This document shows, piece by piece, positions 41,640 through 54,400 of a stretch of DNA of 64,000 nucleotides (positions are counted from its first letter, which is position 1; each line of letters opens with the position of its first letter). The stretch comes from Ariolimax columbianus (Eukaryota > Mollusca > Gastropoda > Stylommatophora > Arionidae). Under the pieces are notes generated by a model, which had not been told where the DNA came from, made no database searches, and worked only from the letters and a program-made list of their open reading frames with translations. The translations under genes and the position numbers were made by a program. The DNA is taken from the NCBI GenBank assembly GCA_036924085.1, contig JAVGWX010000004.1, positions 38,228,293-38,292,292 of the forward strand. Reading direction: 5' to 3'.

Positions 41640-42240
41640 GACCATCTGATGACCTGCCCCAACCACCAGGAAACATGCAACAGGTGCAACACGCTGGAGA
41701 CAAATGACAATACAATCTATGTCGCTGAATACTGGACGCATGCTGTATGGCGCGTTAATTGGACACGGACAGTAAGTAAGTTCCTCTTGCCAAATATCGA
41801 TGACGGACTGGGCATCCTGACACTGTCAACGTCACAGTGTAAAAGGTTGGAACATATCCAAAACAAACTAATGCGAATGGTCATTGACTGCACCAGGGAT
41901 ACTCGTATTGTGATGTTGAGATGGATGCTTAGAATTGTGTAAAATCTATATACACACTGGACCAGGCCAAATCTGCATACAAGTAACAACAGACAAGAGG
42001 CACACACTACCCATGAACAAAACAGGTATAAAACAAAGAAGAATGAAGAGAAGGATGTCACGGGGTAGCACAGTAAAAAAGGACAATTGGTCACCGTTTA
42101 AACCATTTTCAAATTGGAAGAATGTATCCACAATGTATATAGAATGGCAGACTATCAACGAGTCATCATCACCACCGTATGTATGGAATGTAGAGAATGG
42201 TGTAGCGGAAAAGTGGACTTCAGGCTAAACAACTGATAAT
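41640..42240 (+). mobile_element. LINE-N5 fragment, reverse transcriptase end
   Basis: DDGLGILTLSTSQCKRLEHI, QNKLMRMVIDCTRDTRIVML and RWMLRIV form the thumb region after the RT active site (D-G-L/S-L-QN-R). Further on, a block near 42145-42190 reads RVIITTVCMECREW, shared with 15573-15530 of the minus-strand N5 copy. DHLMTCPNHQETCNRC at 41650 looks like a zinc end from another copy, so pieces may be shuffled. Confidence 0.65.
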
Positions 42241-42287
42241 ATTCAGAATAATAAGCTGTAATATATACCGATGGAGCTGTACTGGGG

Positions 42288-42560
42288 CCAAAATGCAGCA
42301 GTGCGTGATCCGACAGTACGGTAGCCAGTTATTCATAGCTGGCTGCTTGTATCAGGGTCAGCGAACCATAGCTGACCAAGATCCTATTCCACCTCTACGT
42401 GGCCGCACTAGAAATAGGCTGCACTAGCCTCTAGTGTATTCGGAATGTAGATCACAAACTTACTAAACAAAATTTACCTAAAATCGGATGTATTGGACCG
42501 AAAGGCGTAGATATCACAGCCTCGATGTAAACCCAGACGCAACAACGAAGATGAAAAAGA
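42288..42560 (+). mobile_element. SINE-D copy
   Basis: CAAAATGCAGCAGTGCGTGA (head), AACCATAGCTGACCAAGATC, ATCGGATGTATTGGACCGAA (core), CAACGAAGATGAAAAAGAAG (tail). Confidence 0.76.
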
Positions 42561-42664
42561 AGACATGTACTATGCTGTTCAAAATCCCATTAGGGCTTCT
42601 CTGTTATAGGGAAAGGCATTTTTCAAAGCTTTAGTTGGGCATACATGCCAGCAACCTACAGTAT

Positions 42665-42895
42665 TTTTTTTTTTAGTTCGCCTTCTTTCTCTAATCCCCG
42701 AGGTGGTGTGCGTTGCACTGTGATTGTTATTTTGCGCCTGTCGGCCCAGTGCATCCGACTTCAGCATGCATTTTATGTAAGAGACTGCCTCCTCCTGCAT
42801 TTTCTAAGGGTTTGCTTCCCCGGGGTAACGGTCGGTGCTGTGATGGTGATAGAACCCAGCACCTTCTTCAATTTAACCACTAGCCCACGCCGTCC
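42665..42895 (-). mobile_element. SINE-A copy, full length
   Basis: Flanked by CAACCTACAGTAT (42652-42664) and CAACCTCCAGTAT (42896-42908), one mismatch. Plus strand begins with a T run and AGTTCGCCTTCTTTCTCTAA and ends with the head antisense TTAACCACTAGCCCACGCCG. Confidence 0.9.
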
Positions 42896-42909
42896 CAACC
42901 TCCAGTATG

Positions 42910-44455
42910 CAAATGAGGATAGAGACAATCACTTCAGCTCTGAGGTGACTATATGAGACCTCTTTAATGAAATCCGTTATCATTTCGAACTCCCAGTCCT
43001 TGCTTTGGAAAGTACACAAGGACTGACTATGGCATAAGTGGATAGCGGACATAACGACCTCGAACCTTGTGGTAATGCTCCGGTTTGAGGAAATGAAAGA
43101 GGTAACACAAAGGCCTCATAGGTGCCCGTAGTATGGACGTTGTAAATAGATAGAAGTGATACTTTCAATTTGATCAACGGCCGCCTCTTTGATGATCACA
43201 CTACAATCGATGTACAGGCAATCCACAGATTGCAGCTTTAAAATCATACCTGTGTCCATCAGAGGGTGGCCTCCGAGAGGACGAGGCAGAGTGTATACAA
43301 CCAATGAAAAGGACTAGGAACCTATGGGTTTGCCCCGAGTACAGAGACGTCAATTCTAAACAGAACAGAGAGAACGAATAAAAACGAGAACCAAATTAAA
43401 CTTACACCCACTTTAGGGGAAATCACTCTAATCTTGCTGTAAGGTGATTCAGAATTTGAAAGCGTAACAGGAAAAACCAGACGGATCAGAATTATTGCTG
43501 TTGTTTATTGAGTAGACAGTAATCTAATAGCTCACAATGTTTTCCCCAGGACACGGTACTGAGAATTTTCAAGGAAATGGTAAGAAACGTAATTTATGAC
43601 TTTGACAAAAAATATATAGACCGCCAATGCATGGTATAGTTTCTCCCTTTCTTGACGACCCAACAACTGGACCAACGTGACAGTGACACTACAGTAGAGC
43701 ACTTACACTAGTACTAGTACTTAGTACAGTGAAACAGTCATAAATTTCTCGTCATTTACATTTTTTATTTAAAGTCACACAAACGATACAATTTTTTTTT
43801 TCACAAGAAAGACACTACTGAAAACTGATAAATCTCTTTCTCTGTGTTGTTCATATGCAAAATACACTCAACATATCTTATGATTTCTTGGTAGGTGAAA
43901 CTGAAAGCTCGCTTGGTCTTTAGCCAGTCCTTGAATAAACTTAACTACATTGTCATTTTTTAAATGAAAATTTGAAAACGGTTTAATTGATAACAGTACA
44001 CAGTAACACTACACTATAGTAAAATATTGTGTGTGGATGAAAACGATTGTAATTATTCGTTTTGGCTCAGATCTACTTGGAACCTGGTTTGCTTGTCTCC
44101 TTAAAAATACTTCTTCCCTAGTCTGCTAGGGCCAGGTCCGGCAAGTAGGATGGCTGGAGAAGCACATCTGTTATTGCCAAAAGTTCCAGAAGAAGTAGTG
44201 ATGTGGAGTTTAATGCATTGACATGGCAGAGGAACCAGGAGTTGTTTCTTCGCAACTAAGGGCTTTTTCTTTGGATGTTTTAAATGAGATGTTTTAGCAC
44301 TTCCAGATAGTACCTGCGGTTAACTCTATAGTGCACAAGCACATCTTCAATGTTAAAAAGCACAGTCAGCATAACTTTCATGTTCTACCTGATTTGTTCA
44401 CTTTTTGAAACAAGGGAATATAATATTAAGTTTTAATTAACAAGTGATATTATTG
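42910..44455. other. No recognised element
   Basis: A 30-bp stretch at 43556-43585 (TTTCCCCAG before, GTAAGAAAC after) looks like a tiny exon but has no support. The 5' exon of NUP35 may lie here or further left; I could not find it. Confidence 0.3.
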
Positions 44456-44459
44456 ATGA

Positions 44460-44650
44460 AAAAGAATGAGGGCGCAAAGAATATCTGACAAAGAACATGG
44501 GAGAAGGACGTCATAGAAATTAGTCTCATGGGTGGAGCTCCGGAATACAAACCAATATATGAATATTGAAATCTAATATAATTTTAGGAACATTACCTTA
44601 GTCGCCCTATGTTCTAAAGAGAACTAGATGGAATAAGTAAACCTAATTCA
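44460..44650 (+). mobile_element. RTE-type LINE 3' remnant
   Basis: DKEHGRRTS, LVSWVEL and VALCSKEN then a stop, similar to the [11 protein letters not shown] end at 2845-3035. Broken by an AT-rich insertion. Confidence 0.35.
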
Positions 44651-44879
44651 ATTGTTAAGCAGATCGTTTACCCTACAGACATTAACATTTCAACAGATAC
44701 ATTTTATAATGTGGTTTTTTTAGATCAATGTTTTCCAGGTATTCATCACTGCAGTGAGATTTCAAACAAAGCTTCATGAGCGTTATGGAAGACAACTTAA
44801 TTACAGTATACTACATTCGAAATGTATTTTTGTCCACATTTACAACAAAATGTGAGGAACTGAGACGCTAGTCCAATCA

Positions 44880-45180
44880 GACACTGCCCAGGACGTTACG
44901 TCAGGGTCAGGCACACTACACTGACCAAGATCAAATTTCTCTTCCATGTAGAGTTCCCTGTTTTGAAGGCAGCCTAGCTGAAGAGATATGAATCGATGGG
45001 ATCCACGTAGTAGTGAGCACAACACAGATGAAGCCAAGCATAGCACAACCACCTGGAGGATCGCGGTCCACCTTCATCAGCATGCTTGGAATGTGAGGAA
45101 AGCTACTACAACCCGTCACTTAACATCCTTTTCAGGGCGCACAAAAGGGTCAACTTGCTCATTGTGGGCATTAAACAACA
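44880..45180 (+). mobile_element. SINE-B copy
   Basis: TCAGGGTCAGGCACACTACA, GATGAAGCCAAGCATAGCAC, CACCTTCATCAGCATGCTTG, CATTGTGGGCATTAAACAAC. Slightly 5' truncated. Confidence 0.8.
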
Positions 45181-45349
45181 AAAAAACATGGCAACTGATT
45201 AAGTAGACTTGTAGCTTGAAAGCTGTATTGATAATTTTGTCTTTCTATACATACAGTATGTAGTAATTTTGTAAACTCAGAGAAAAGAATACCAATTTTA
45301 ACTGAACATAATTATATGCTATTTAATGTTGCCTTTTTTTCTTCTACAG

Positions 45350-45459
45350 ATTCTTTCATGTCGTTATCACCAAGTAGCCCGGTACATTCTCCGAGTCATT
45401 GTTCTCCATTTCTTCCAGGTTACCTCCTTGGGGATCACCAATCTCAGCATTATACTGTG
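45350..45459 (+). CDS. NUP35: NUP35 exon with FLPGYLLGD motif
   Basis: Acceptor TTCTTCTACAG. Encodes [36 protein letters not shown]. The donor is weak: GTCAGT after 45459 or GTGGTC three bases earlier; both keep phase 0. Confidence 0.85.
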
Positions 45460-48400
45460 GTCAGTCAGTTAACTAAATTAAACACATTCACAAATATTTG
45501 TCTATGTAGTTTATTTTGTAAATATTGAATGATCTTTTACACTTTGGAATTGTTTTGAATACTGTAGAAATAGAATGAAGTTAAAAGATTTCACCTCTAC
45601 ACCTCACAGTAGAAGAGAAGCGACTAAGTAAGAAAAAGATCTCACACATCGATGAGTGCCCATGTGGAACAGAGGGCCAGAATCCTGAACACATTCTACG
45701 AGAATGCCCACTCAATAGGAAAATGAGATACCAGACCTAGCGAAGCTGAGACAAAAGTTGTGGGGCAGCCTCTCCGTCTGGTGAAGACTACAGATTTCAT
45801 CATGGTGACTGGTCTGCAGATATAGCATGACCAAAAATTCTGAACGCAAAGAAGAAAAGAAAAGAATAAAGTCAAACATGAAGGAGAATTGAAAATAGAT
45901 ACCTTTCTCATAAAAGATCTGCTATGAAACATAAGTAGTTGAGATATGACATTGATGTATGTATCTGTTAAGTGTTAATTGAATTAATTTACACTGGTTT
46001 AATGTTTTTGGTTTTCTTTCACTCAGTCCAGTCCACGACTTTGGTCATCGGTGGGAAGTCATAGCCCAGCTCAGAAAGCAGGAGGCCAATCTGGTTCATT
46101 GTCTTCAGCTTTATCTGGACCTGGTTCTCTTCGGTTAGTTAACAAAGCCGATACAATATCAGAAATGTTAATATAAGACAGTTGTTTTTTAAAACTTATT
46201 TAGTACAATAGTTTTATGCTAGTCAGCAAAAACCTGTGAGTATCCCTTATCAATTCTAATCACAAAATGTTTAACATCATTCTGAGTGTGTGCCATTTCT
46301 GCTAAAGTGGATTAATTTGTATTGCATTTATTGATGAAGTCTTTCTAAATTAAGATTACCTATTAATATTTAATATGAGTAATTACAAAATAACAAATCT
46401 ATCCAACTTGCCAGAAAACCAGAAATAAATTTGTTTTTACACATTAACAAACATTTCAATTTTCTTCATTATTAATTTTGTTTAATTGCCATCTCAACTG
46501 TCTAAATTTGCATTTATTTTTCTATCTGTCTTTCTTTTTTCTTATACTACTGAATGGACAGTTACTTGTTAATCATGATGTAGAATGAAGTTAACTCCCA
46601 TCACAGTCTATCTAAAAGAAATTTGTTCGCTTTCCAAAACTCCATCCTCTGCCACAGTCATATCCAGGCATCTTGGTGCCATCATCTTCTTGGTCTACCC
46701 CTTCCTCTTTTACCTGGCACCATACCTTCCATCACTGTTCGCTCGAGATCGTTGTGTTTCTTGATGTGAGCAAAGTATTTGCATTTTCTAGCCAAAATGG
46801 AATTGATAAACCAGTTCTCCTCTATGCTTAACTCTTGCCGAATGTCTACATTTGTCTTTTTCTCTGTCCAGGGTATTCTGGGGATCTTTCTGTAACATTT
46901 TGACTCAAAGGATTCGATTCTTTGTCTGGAAGTTTTGGTAATTGTCCATGATTCTCAGCCATAATAGGCCACAGGAAAAACACAGGCTCTCAAGACTTTT
47001 ACTTTTATCATTTTGTTGGTGCTCTGTCATAATTTCTTCAGGCTGTTCAGTCTCTGCATCGTCATGGCTAGTCTTCTGATTTCTTTCGAGCAGTCGCCAT
47101 TTTTTGTCAATTCTGGAGCCCAGATATTAAAAATGTGTGACCTGATCTATTTCCTCACCACCTACTGTAAATTTATGCAGACATTGTGTTTTGTCGGTGG
47201 TCATTATCGTTTTATTTATGTTTATAAATGGGTTTTGATCTTTACTGTGTCCATTTATTGCTGAAATTAGCTGCTCTAGCCTTTCTGCACTTCTTGATAG
47301 TATCACTGTGTCGTCTGTGTATCGTAACTCTGGAATCTCGTACTCGCCAATCGTAAATGGGTCAAAACTTTCAGTGTTCTAATTTTCTCATTATACATTC
47401 CGCATATATGTTGTAGAGATAAGGCGAGTGAATACATCCCTTGTTAATAGCAACTAATTTCTATGGAGTAAAATATGTCTTTACATATCCATGAAACATA
47501 TTAATTTCTGTATGTTTACAATTTTCATAAACAATTGATTTATTTTCTTTTAACTATATCTGTGTGTGCGGAAAGGAAGACTAATGTCTGGTCAGGCAAA
47601 ATATACTGATTAAACATGTTAGTCAAAGTCAGGTAAAACGTACTGGACAAGACCCTCACTTTGGCTTCCTAGTAGCCCTCCCTGGAAACATGCTGTTTTC
47701 ATGGTAGCCTGGCTATCAAGGTGGGGGATCGACATGATCCCCAAAGTAGTGAGTGAAATGCAGATGAAGCCAAGCATAGCACTACCTCCTGGAGGACTCC
47801 AGTTCACCTTCATCAGCATGCTCGGAATATGAGGAAAGCTACTGCAACCCGCCACTTAACGTCCTTTTCAGGGTACACAAAAGAGAAACCTACTCGTGGG
47901 CATTCTCAAACAACAACAATCTGTGTGTGCGTATGTGCACACATACATGATACTATTAATGTATTATTACTGGGAAGTTTATAAAAACCCAGAATAAGTA
48001 TTTAACCATCTACTTGAAGTAGAATTTTCATATGCATAGATTTCTTGTCATCGGTAGGTATAACTTCCTGAGTGTATCAGAGGCACTTTCGATCCAACTA
48101 CGTCGAGGTTGGCCCCTTGTACATACACCAGAAACCTGTATATGATATGATCTCACTGCAGGCTGGTCATAATGCCTTTTGACTAAATGACCAAATCACT
48201 TGATTTTTTGGACGTCAATGTAGGCACTATCTGGGTTTGTCGCCACTATCTGCCTCAGTGTGTTGCTGATTCGGGCAGAAATTGTTTTTCCGCTGCATTT
48301 CTCACACAGTGCATCTCACAGCTCTTGGATCTTACTCTAATGTGTTTCTAATAAAGATCATTGGTAACACAATGTAGGAATAAACAGTACATTTATCAGT

Positions 48401-51400
48401 CTCCTCTTAGTTGAAAGAAGCACTCTACAGTGTTTCAAAATCGGTGCAATTTGATAGTGGACACTGTTCGTCCTTTGAATTCTATGTGCAATCTCTCTAT
48501 TCACTCTACCGTCATTAGTGAACATACTACCTAGGTATTAAAATTTCCTTGATGCTTATGTCACTGCTGTGGAAACTTCTCTGCATGTGTTCACATGATA
48601 TCAACATAGTCTTTGTCATGTCATATTCGCTGCAAGCTAAATTGAGATGTTAGGTGGTATTGTAGGTCTTTTCCAAGTAGAATTAGTTGTTGCCAATAAT
48701 AATGTTCTTTTAGTGAAAATGTATCTTACATCAATTACTTTTTATTCCTGATGCAGAAAGGATGCATATTATTTTTTGTTTGGATTATGCATTTAACTTT
48801 CTTTTGTGATTTGTAACTTTTTGTCTCTGTCTCTTACACTAAAATAAATATGGACACATCACATTTCACAAAACATACCCCTCTTTCTCTTTCAGCAAGG
48901 AATAATACATTTTTGTCGGCTTCACTCATTAAGTGCAGACAATAGTTCATTCTAGTTCATTCCTCATGAATATGACAACAACGCAAATTCTGATTTTACA
49001 GACGAGACTTGGGTAAAAGCAAAGTTGGGGGACCACCAGTGAAAAGTCTCTACTCTAGCCCTACAGCACAAGAAGTGTCATATGTGAGTATATTTGCTTC
49101 TGTGAATTAAATAAATTAGACTATAACATGTTTTTTCAAAATACAACCAGCTACAAGAACAAGAGGGCATAGCTACAAAAACTAAAGAAAGGTCCAGATT
49201 AGATATTAGAAAATATTTTTTTAGTCAGAGAGTGGTGAATGCTTGGAATGCATTGCTACATGAAGTAGTGGAGGTAAGGACAATTAATGCATTTAAGAAT
49301 AGTTTGAATGCGCATAGCTTTTAGTGCAAAGAAATGTAAATGAAACTGGTTGTATATAAACTCTGCATAGTCTTTTAAACCAGTATAAAGACATCAAGTT
49401 AATTCTTCTTCTTCGACATTTGTCCTGAAAAGAGCATTTGTGTTGTGGTGTACATAATAGTTGTCCATCACAAGTGATGAAGACCACTCTTTTTGTTCAG
49501 CCGTGTGGACAGTCGTATCTCTTGCTGTGTCCACTGAAATGGGTGACTTGCGCAGTGATTTGGATTAAAGTGAGGAAGAAACTGCGCCTTTTGTCAACCT
49601 CACTCACAAAGCCTAAGCTACCCTTTGCCAGTGGCAAGACATTCATCGAGACGACTGGAGATAGCATAGGATGCAGATTTTGCCTCAGGGTTACCACCGA
49701 AGCCTTTCCGTAAACATGTAACCCGCAGGGTAGAAAGGTGGGATGGCATCTAACGCAGTTTGTCGTGCCTTTTCGATAACCACAAGAGGTCGTATGGACA
49801 ACACTCAGCGTGTGAGTGAGTCTGGCATCTCTCACCAGCTGTATTCAGCTCATAATAGTAGCATCTAAAATTCTCACACGCCAAATTCGTGAAGGTGAAC
49901 CGCCAGAACTAATCCGTGAAATACGACACAGGTATAAGCGTAGTGCCATTCAGCCGGCATCCAGACCAGGATAAACGGATGGAAGAAATCTCAAAAATAG
50001 AACGAAATAACAAGTCCAGACGGAAAACACCACGTTTCCGTGAACACAAGTGTAAGTCGTCGACTAGTGTGAATTCCAGGCAAATCCGAGGTCTGGCGGC
50101 ATCCATAATGATCCAAAACAGTAGAGAAATGTACACTCGCAGCCATTTATAGCGCCATCTTTGCCATCTTTTTTTAAATTTTTGGTGTACAGCAAGGCTG
50201 TGAAATCTACATCTTTCAGTCCAACACATCTGATTTTAGCACATAATTTTTTTGACCAGATTTGCCTTCCCTCTTTGATCCCTATACTCCTTATCTAGTC
50301 TGCATTGATGCAGTTTGTTCCCAGGGCCCTCACTTTGAGATGAAATAGAATCTTGAATCTTAGTCAGTTATGGGTCACTGACTGTGATGGAAGCAACAAA
50401 CTATAAGTCACTGACTGCTGACAGCTCATTTACTGCCCCATCTGTGAATTCAACACTTTACCAAAGTGATGCCCAAGGAGGTAAGAATAAGGCCAATGTA
50501 ACCATCCATGCATGTCATATAAGTTGACTAATGATGGTTGCACATGAGACTAGCAATCTCAACTGTAAAACAAATTGTTAACAAACCACCAGCACAAAGT
50601 ACTTTGATTCAGGCTTAATGCAAATGGCTAACTACAGTGGTAGCCATATGCTTCATAAAAAAACAAAATCAGGAAGGAAAAAAAAGAAGAAAAATTCCAC
50701 ATTTTGAAAATATAATTTTTGTTGGTATTGACAAAATTCCTGTAATTGATAAAAGGTATACATAAAACTGAAAAGAGTGATACCGATCCCAAACATTATA
50801 CCATACAGGGAAAACAAGAGTGAGTAACTCTTTTGTTAGAATGTTCTGTTTTCCTTGTATTTATGTTTTGGGTGATAAGAATCTGAGTTGCTGCATGAAC
50901 AGCTCTTGCTTCAGCTCTGAAATTGGTACAAGTCTCTCCTGCTGGTATGGAGTGATTTTCTATGTCGCCATTGGAGTGTTCAATGTAGATTCAACTGCCT
51001 ACCCTTTTATCGCTCACCGAGGCAGATCCGTCTGTGTATACGTGTGTCGAAGAGTTGCTAGGGTACTGTCTCTTAAGCTCCTGTAGAACATGGATTTTTT
51101 GCTCTGTTGCCAACTGCTCACTTTTCTTTGTTAACCCTGAAACCTGCAAGACTATTTTGGACCGATCCTGGCTCCGTGTCCAGGGTTTTGGAATGAGTGC
51201 TTAGCACTTTTTGGTTTAGCTTCGTATATCGCTGTAACCAGCGTACGAAGAAGAAGAAGGTTTAGCTTCAACGATGTCTGCATTTTTTCTGTGGATTTCT
51301 CTGGCCAGATCGTTGGGGCTTTTCCTTAGTAGTCTGTTTTTTGTTCTCTCTTGAAACTTCTGGTGCAGAGGATGATCATGTAACCTCTTTAGTTTTTCAA

Positions 51401-54400
51401 ACTGAGTAAGGGATTTATATTTTCTCCTTAATTCAAGGGACTCAATATTTGCTGTTTTTCCCAGCTCTGTATTTGGAGTACTTTTCAATGCCCCAAAGGT
51501 AATTCTGAGACCCATATTTTCAACTCGGTCTAGTTTTCCTGTATTTGTTTTGGCCACTGTTGGCCAAGTGCTAGAAGCATATTCCATGATTGGTTTGATT
51601 GCACCAGTGTAGACTTGCTTGGGGATTTTTTTGTTCTCCCCTCCCCCCAATGATGTACCAGCCAGTTTTTACATCACTGAAAGTCTTTTTATGTATCTGC
51701 AAACTGTATTGAATTGCTAATATGAAAAGTTTTTAAACCAAAAAAAAAACCTCTAGAATATGTACATTTAGTTCCCTCATAAACTTGTCAGTGTTGCTCT
51801 TGTTTCTCGTGTTGCCATACAGTTTCTCTTTTAATTTGATCAAGCACCATTTTATCACCCTGCTCCTATAGTGGAGCCAACAGATATGGAGAACATGTTC
51901 TGCTGTTTATTTGTTCTCTTCGCATGGGCACATGTCTATGTGACTGATTTATCATTTGTTGATTAGTTACATGTTGTTATCCCTAATGACAGAAACCACA
52001 GATGAACAAGAATGTGGAAATGTTAACACAATGGAGTATTGGAGATTATATTATTTAGCTGTCCTGTGAATGTTGTTATATCTAACGTTTACATAAACAC
52101 AGAGGGCTTAACTTGTGTATTTCTAATCCACCCATTTCAGATTGGTACCCCAGAACACAGCCGTATACATTCATCACCAACATTAAGACAGATGTCAGTT
52201 TCTACACCTGCACCACCAACTACAGGTTTATATTTTTTCATACTTCATGTTTGGAGTTCATCATAATATATTCATAACTTTAAGTATAATTGTTGTTTAA
52301 TAAAGGTACTTCCTAATGAGATGAAACTTTTGAGGTCTTCTGGTATTTTTTTTACAGCTAATTAAACTTGAGTGATGGAATGATATGACAAGCAGCAAGA
52401 GAAGTGCAGACGAGCTATAAACAATTGCCTGTAAAAATACATCTCTTACTTAAAACAGATAAGAGCAAGCATGGTATTGAGTCACTCATACAGAACTCTG
52501 GAAAAGAACTGAACAGATGCTAGTGGGATTAGATGTAAAGAGAATGCATTGGTGATGGATAGGAACACACATCATGGAAGGAAACCAGCTTCTTCTTTTG
52601 TTCGCTTTAAAATATAATGCATATAAACTTCACTGTCTTTTGTAGTTCATATATAGGTCCATGAAGTTTCTCTTCCAGTGTTGTTTCTATGTGCCGGTGG
52701 GATTTTCTTTGTATATTATATTCAGGGCAGTTCTGTGGTATATGCTCTGCAGTCTCGGATGCCTGTCCGTATGTATACGCAGCTGAGTTATCAATCTTCA
52801 ATTTTGTGTACATGTGGCTGTGGAGTCGGTTGTGTCCTGTTTTAAGTCAATACAACAGTTTGTTCTTATCTGTTCATTCTATGGTAATCGTCTTGTGTTA
52901 CTGTTGGTGGCTTTCTGATTGATTTAATCATTATTATCTTCTGTTGGTATGTAACTGGTACATCTGGTTGCCTGTCTGCAGCACCCTCCTTTGCTAGTCG
53001 GTCTGCTTTCTCTGGAAACCAGCTGATAGCATTACTTCTTCTTCGTTAATTCTCAAACTCTCGCTACTAAACCCCGAAAAGGAATTTGTAAGTTACAGGA
53101 TGTATTCCGGAGAACGGGATGTGTTGTGTCATAGTTTACAGTCTGACTGCAATATTTACACCTCAGTCCGACACATGCGACATAAGCATGGCATTTTTGG
53201 GTTCATGGTTAGCCTACCCTCTTTGAGCTCTTCTTCACCCTCATAGCCCAGGAAATAGAGGATGAGCAGATGAGCAAAAAGGTGACACTTGAGCAGGGAG
53301 TACCCCAAGGGGGAGTACTGTCACCCACACTCTTCCTGGTGTATATAAATAACATAACAGAGAATATACCAAGAAGAGTCCACAGCTCAATGTTTGCAGA
53401 CGATCTGGCTATGTGGACCTCTGAAAAGAATCTCACCATAGCAAGTAATCGGATGCAGCAGGCCCTAACATCGCTGGAAGAGTGGGCGAACTCATGGCTG
53501 GTCAAAATAAATGAGGAAAAAACAACATGTACAATATTCTCGCTTTCAAACAAACCCCAAAACACCACAATAAGTCTTAACGGCAAATACCAGCGGCCAA
53601 ACGACAACCCAAACTACCTGGGAGTCACATTTGACCGGCGCATGACATGGAAAAGTCAGATCGAGAGAAACCGAATCAGAGCCAGAGAAAGAATGGCAAT
53701 CATGAGGAAACTTGCTGGAACAAGCTGGGGAGCAGACGAAAGTATACTAAAGAAACTGTACACTGGAAGAGTGAGACCAGTTCTCGAGTATGGCATTGCA
53801 GCATGGACAACAGCAGCAAAGGCGAACTTCGAGGATAAAATTAGCAAACTTCAAAACCAAGCCATTAGAGTTATAACAGGAGGCATGAAGTCAACGCCAA
53901 TTGTAGAACTTGAAAAGATTACAAAACTGCAATCCATAACCGACAGAAGAGACTGCAGAGCCCAGCAGCAAGCAGAGAAACTCAGAAGACTGACTGATCA
54001 TCCAATGCATCAGAGACTAAATAATTTTGGAAATGGGAAACTAAAGCGGAGAAACTTTGCAGAAATAGCCAAAGCAAAGATAAATGAAGACCCTATGAAC
54101 GCACTAACAACACCAAAGCCCATCCCTACTGTACGAACACCTACCTGGAGGCAGCATATATTTCCAGAGGTGGAAGAAAATATACCAGGTATTGGAAACA
54201 AGAACAGCCAGACTTAAAAAGAAAGAAGAGATACAACCCTGAGGTACATAACGGAAAGCTACCCAAGCATGGACTGGACCCATGCATACACCGATGGTTC
54301 TGTAACAAACACAACACAGAACGGAGGGGCAGGGGTATTCCTGAGCCTACCAAATGGCAGAAAAATAACACTGTCAGTGGCAACTGGAAAATACACAAGC

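Noticed and set aside
41717..42094. 125-codon minus-strand frame rich in Cys and Phe
   Set aside because: Antisense to the LINE-N5 reverse transcriptase end, which is recognisable on the plus strand.
43556..43585. 30-base exon-like segment with good splice borders
   Set aside because: Too short to support, encodes nothing matching NUP35 or JMJD7, and no partner exon was found.
53209..53607. 132-codon minus-strand frame
   Set aside because: Antisense shadow of the LINE-N1 reverse transcriptase.
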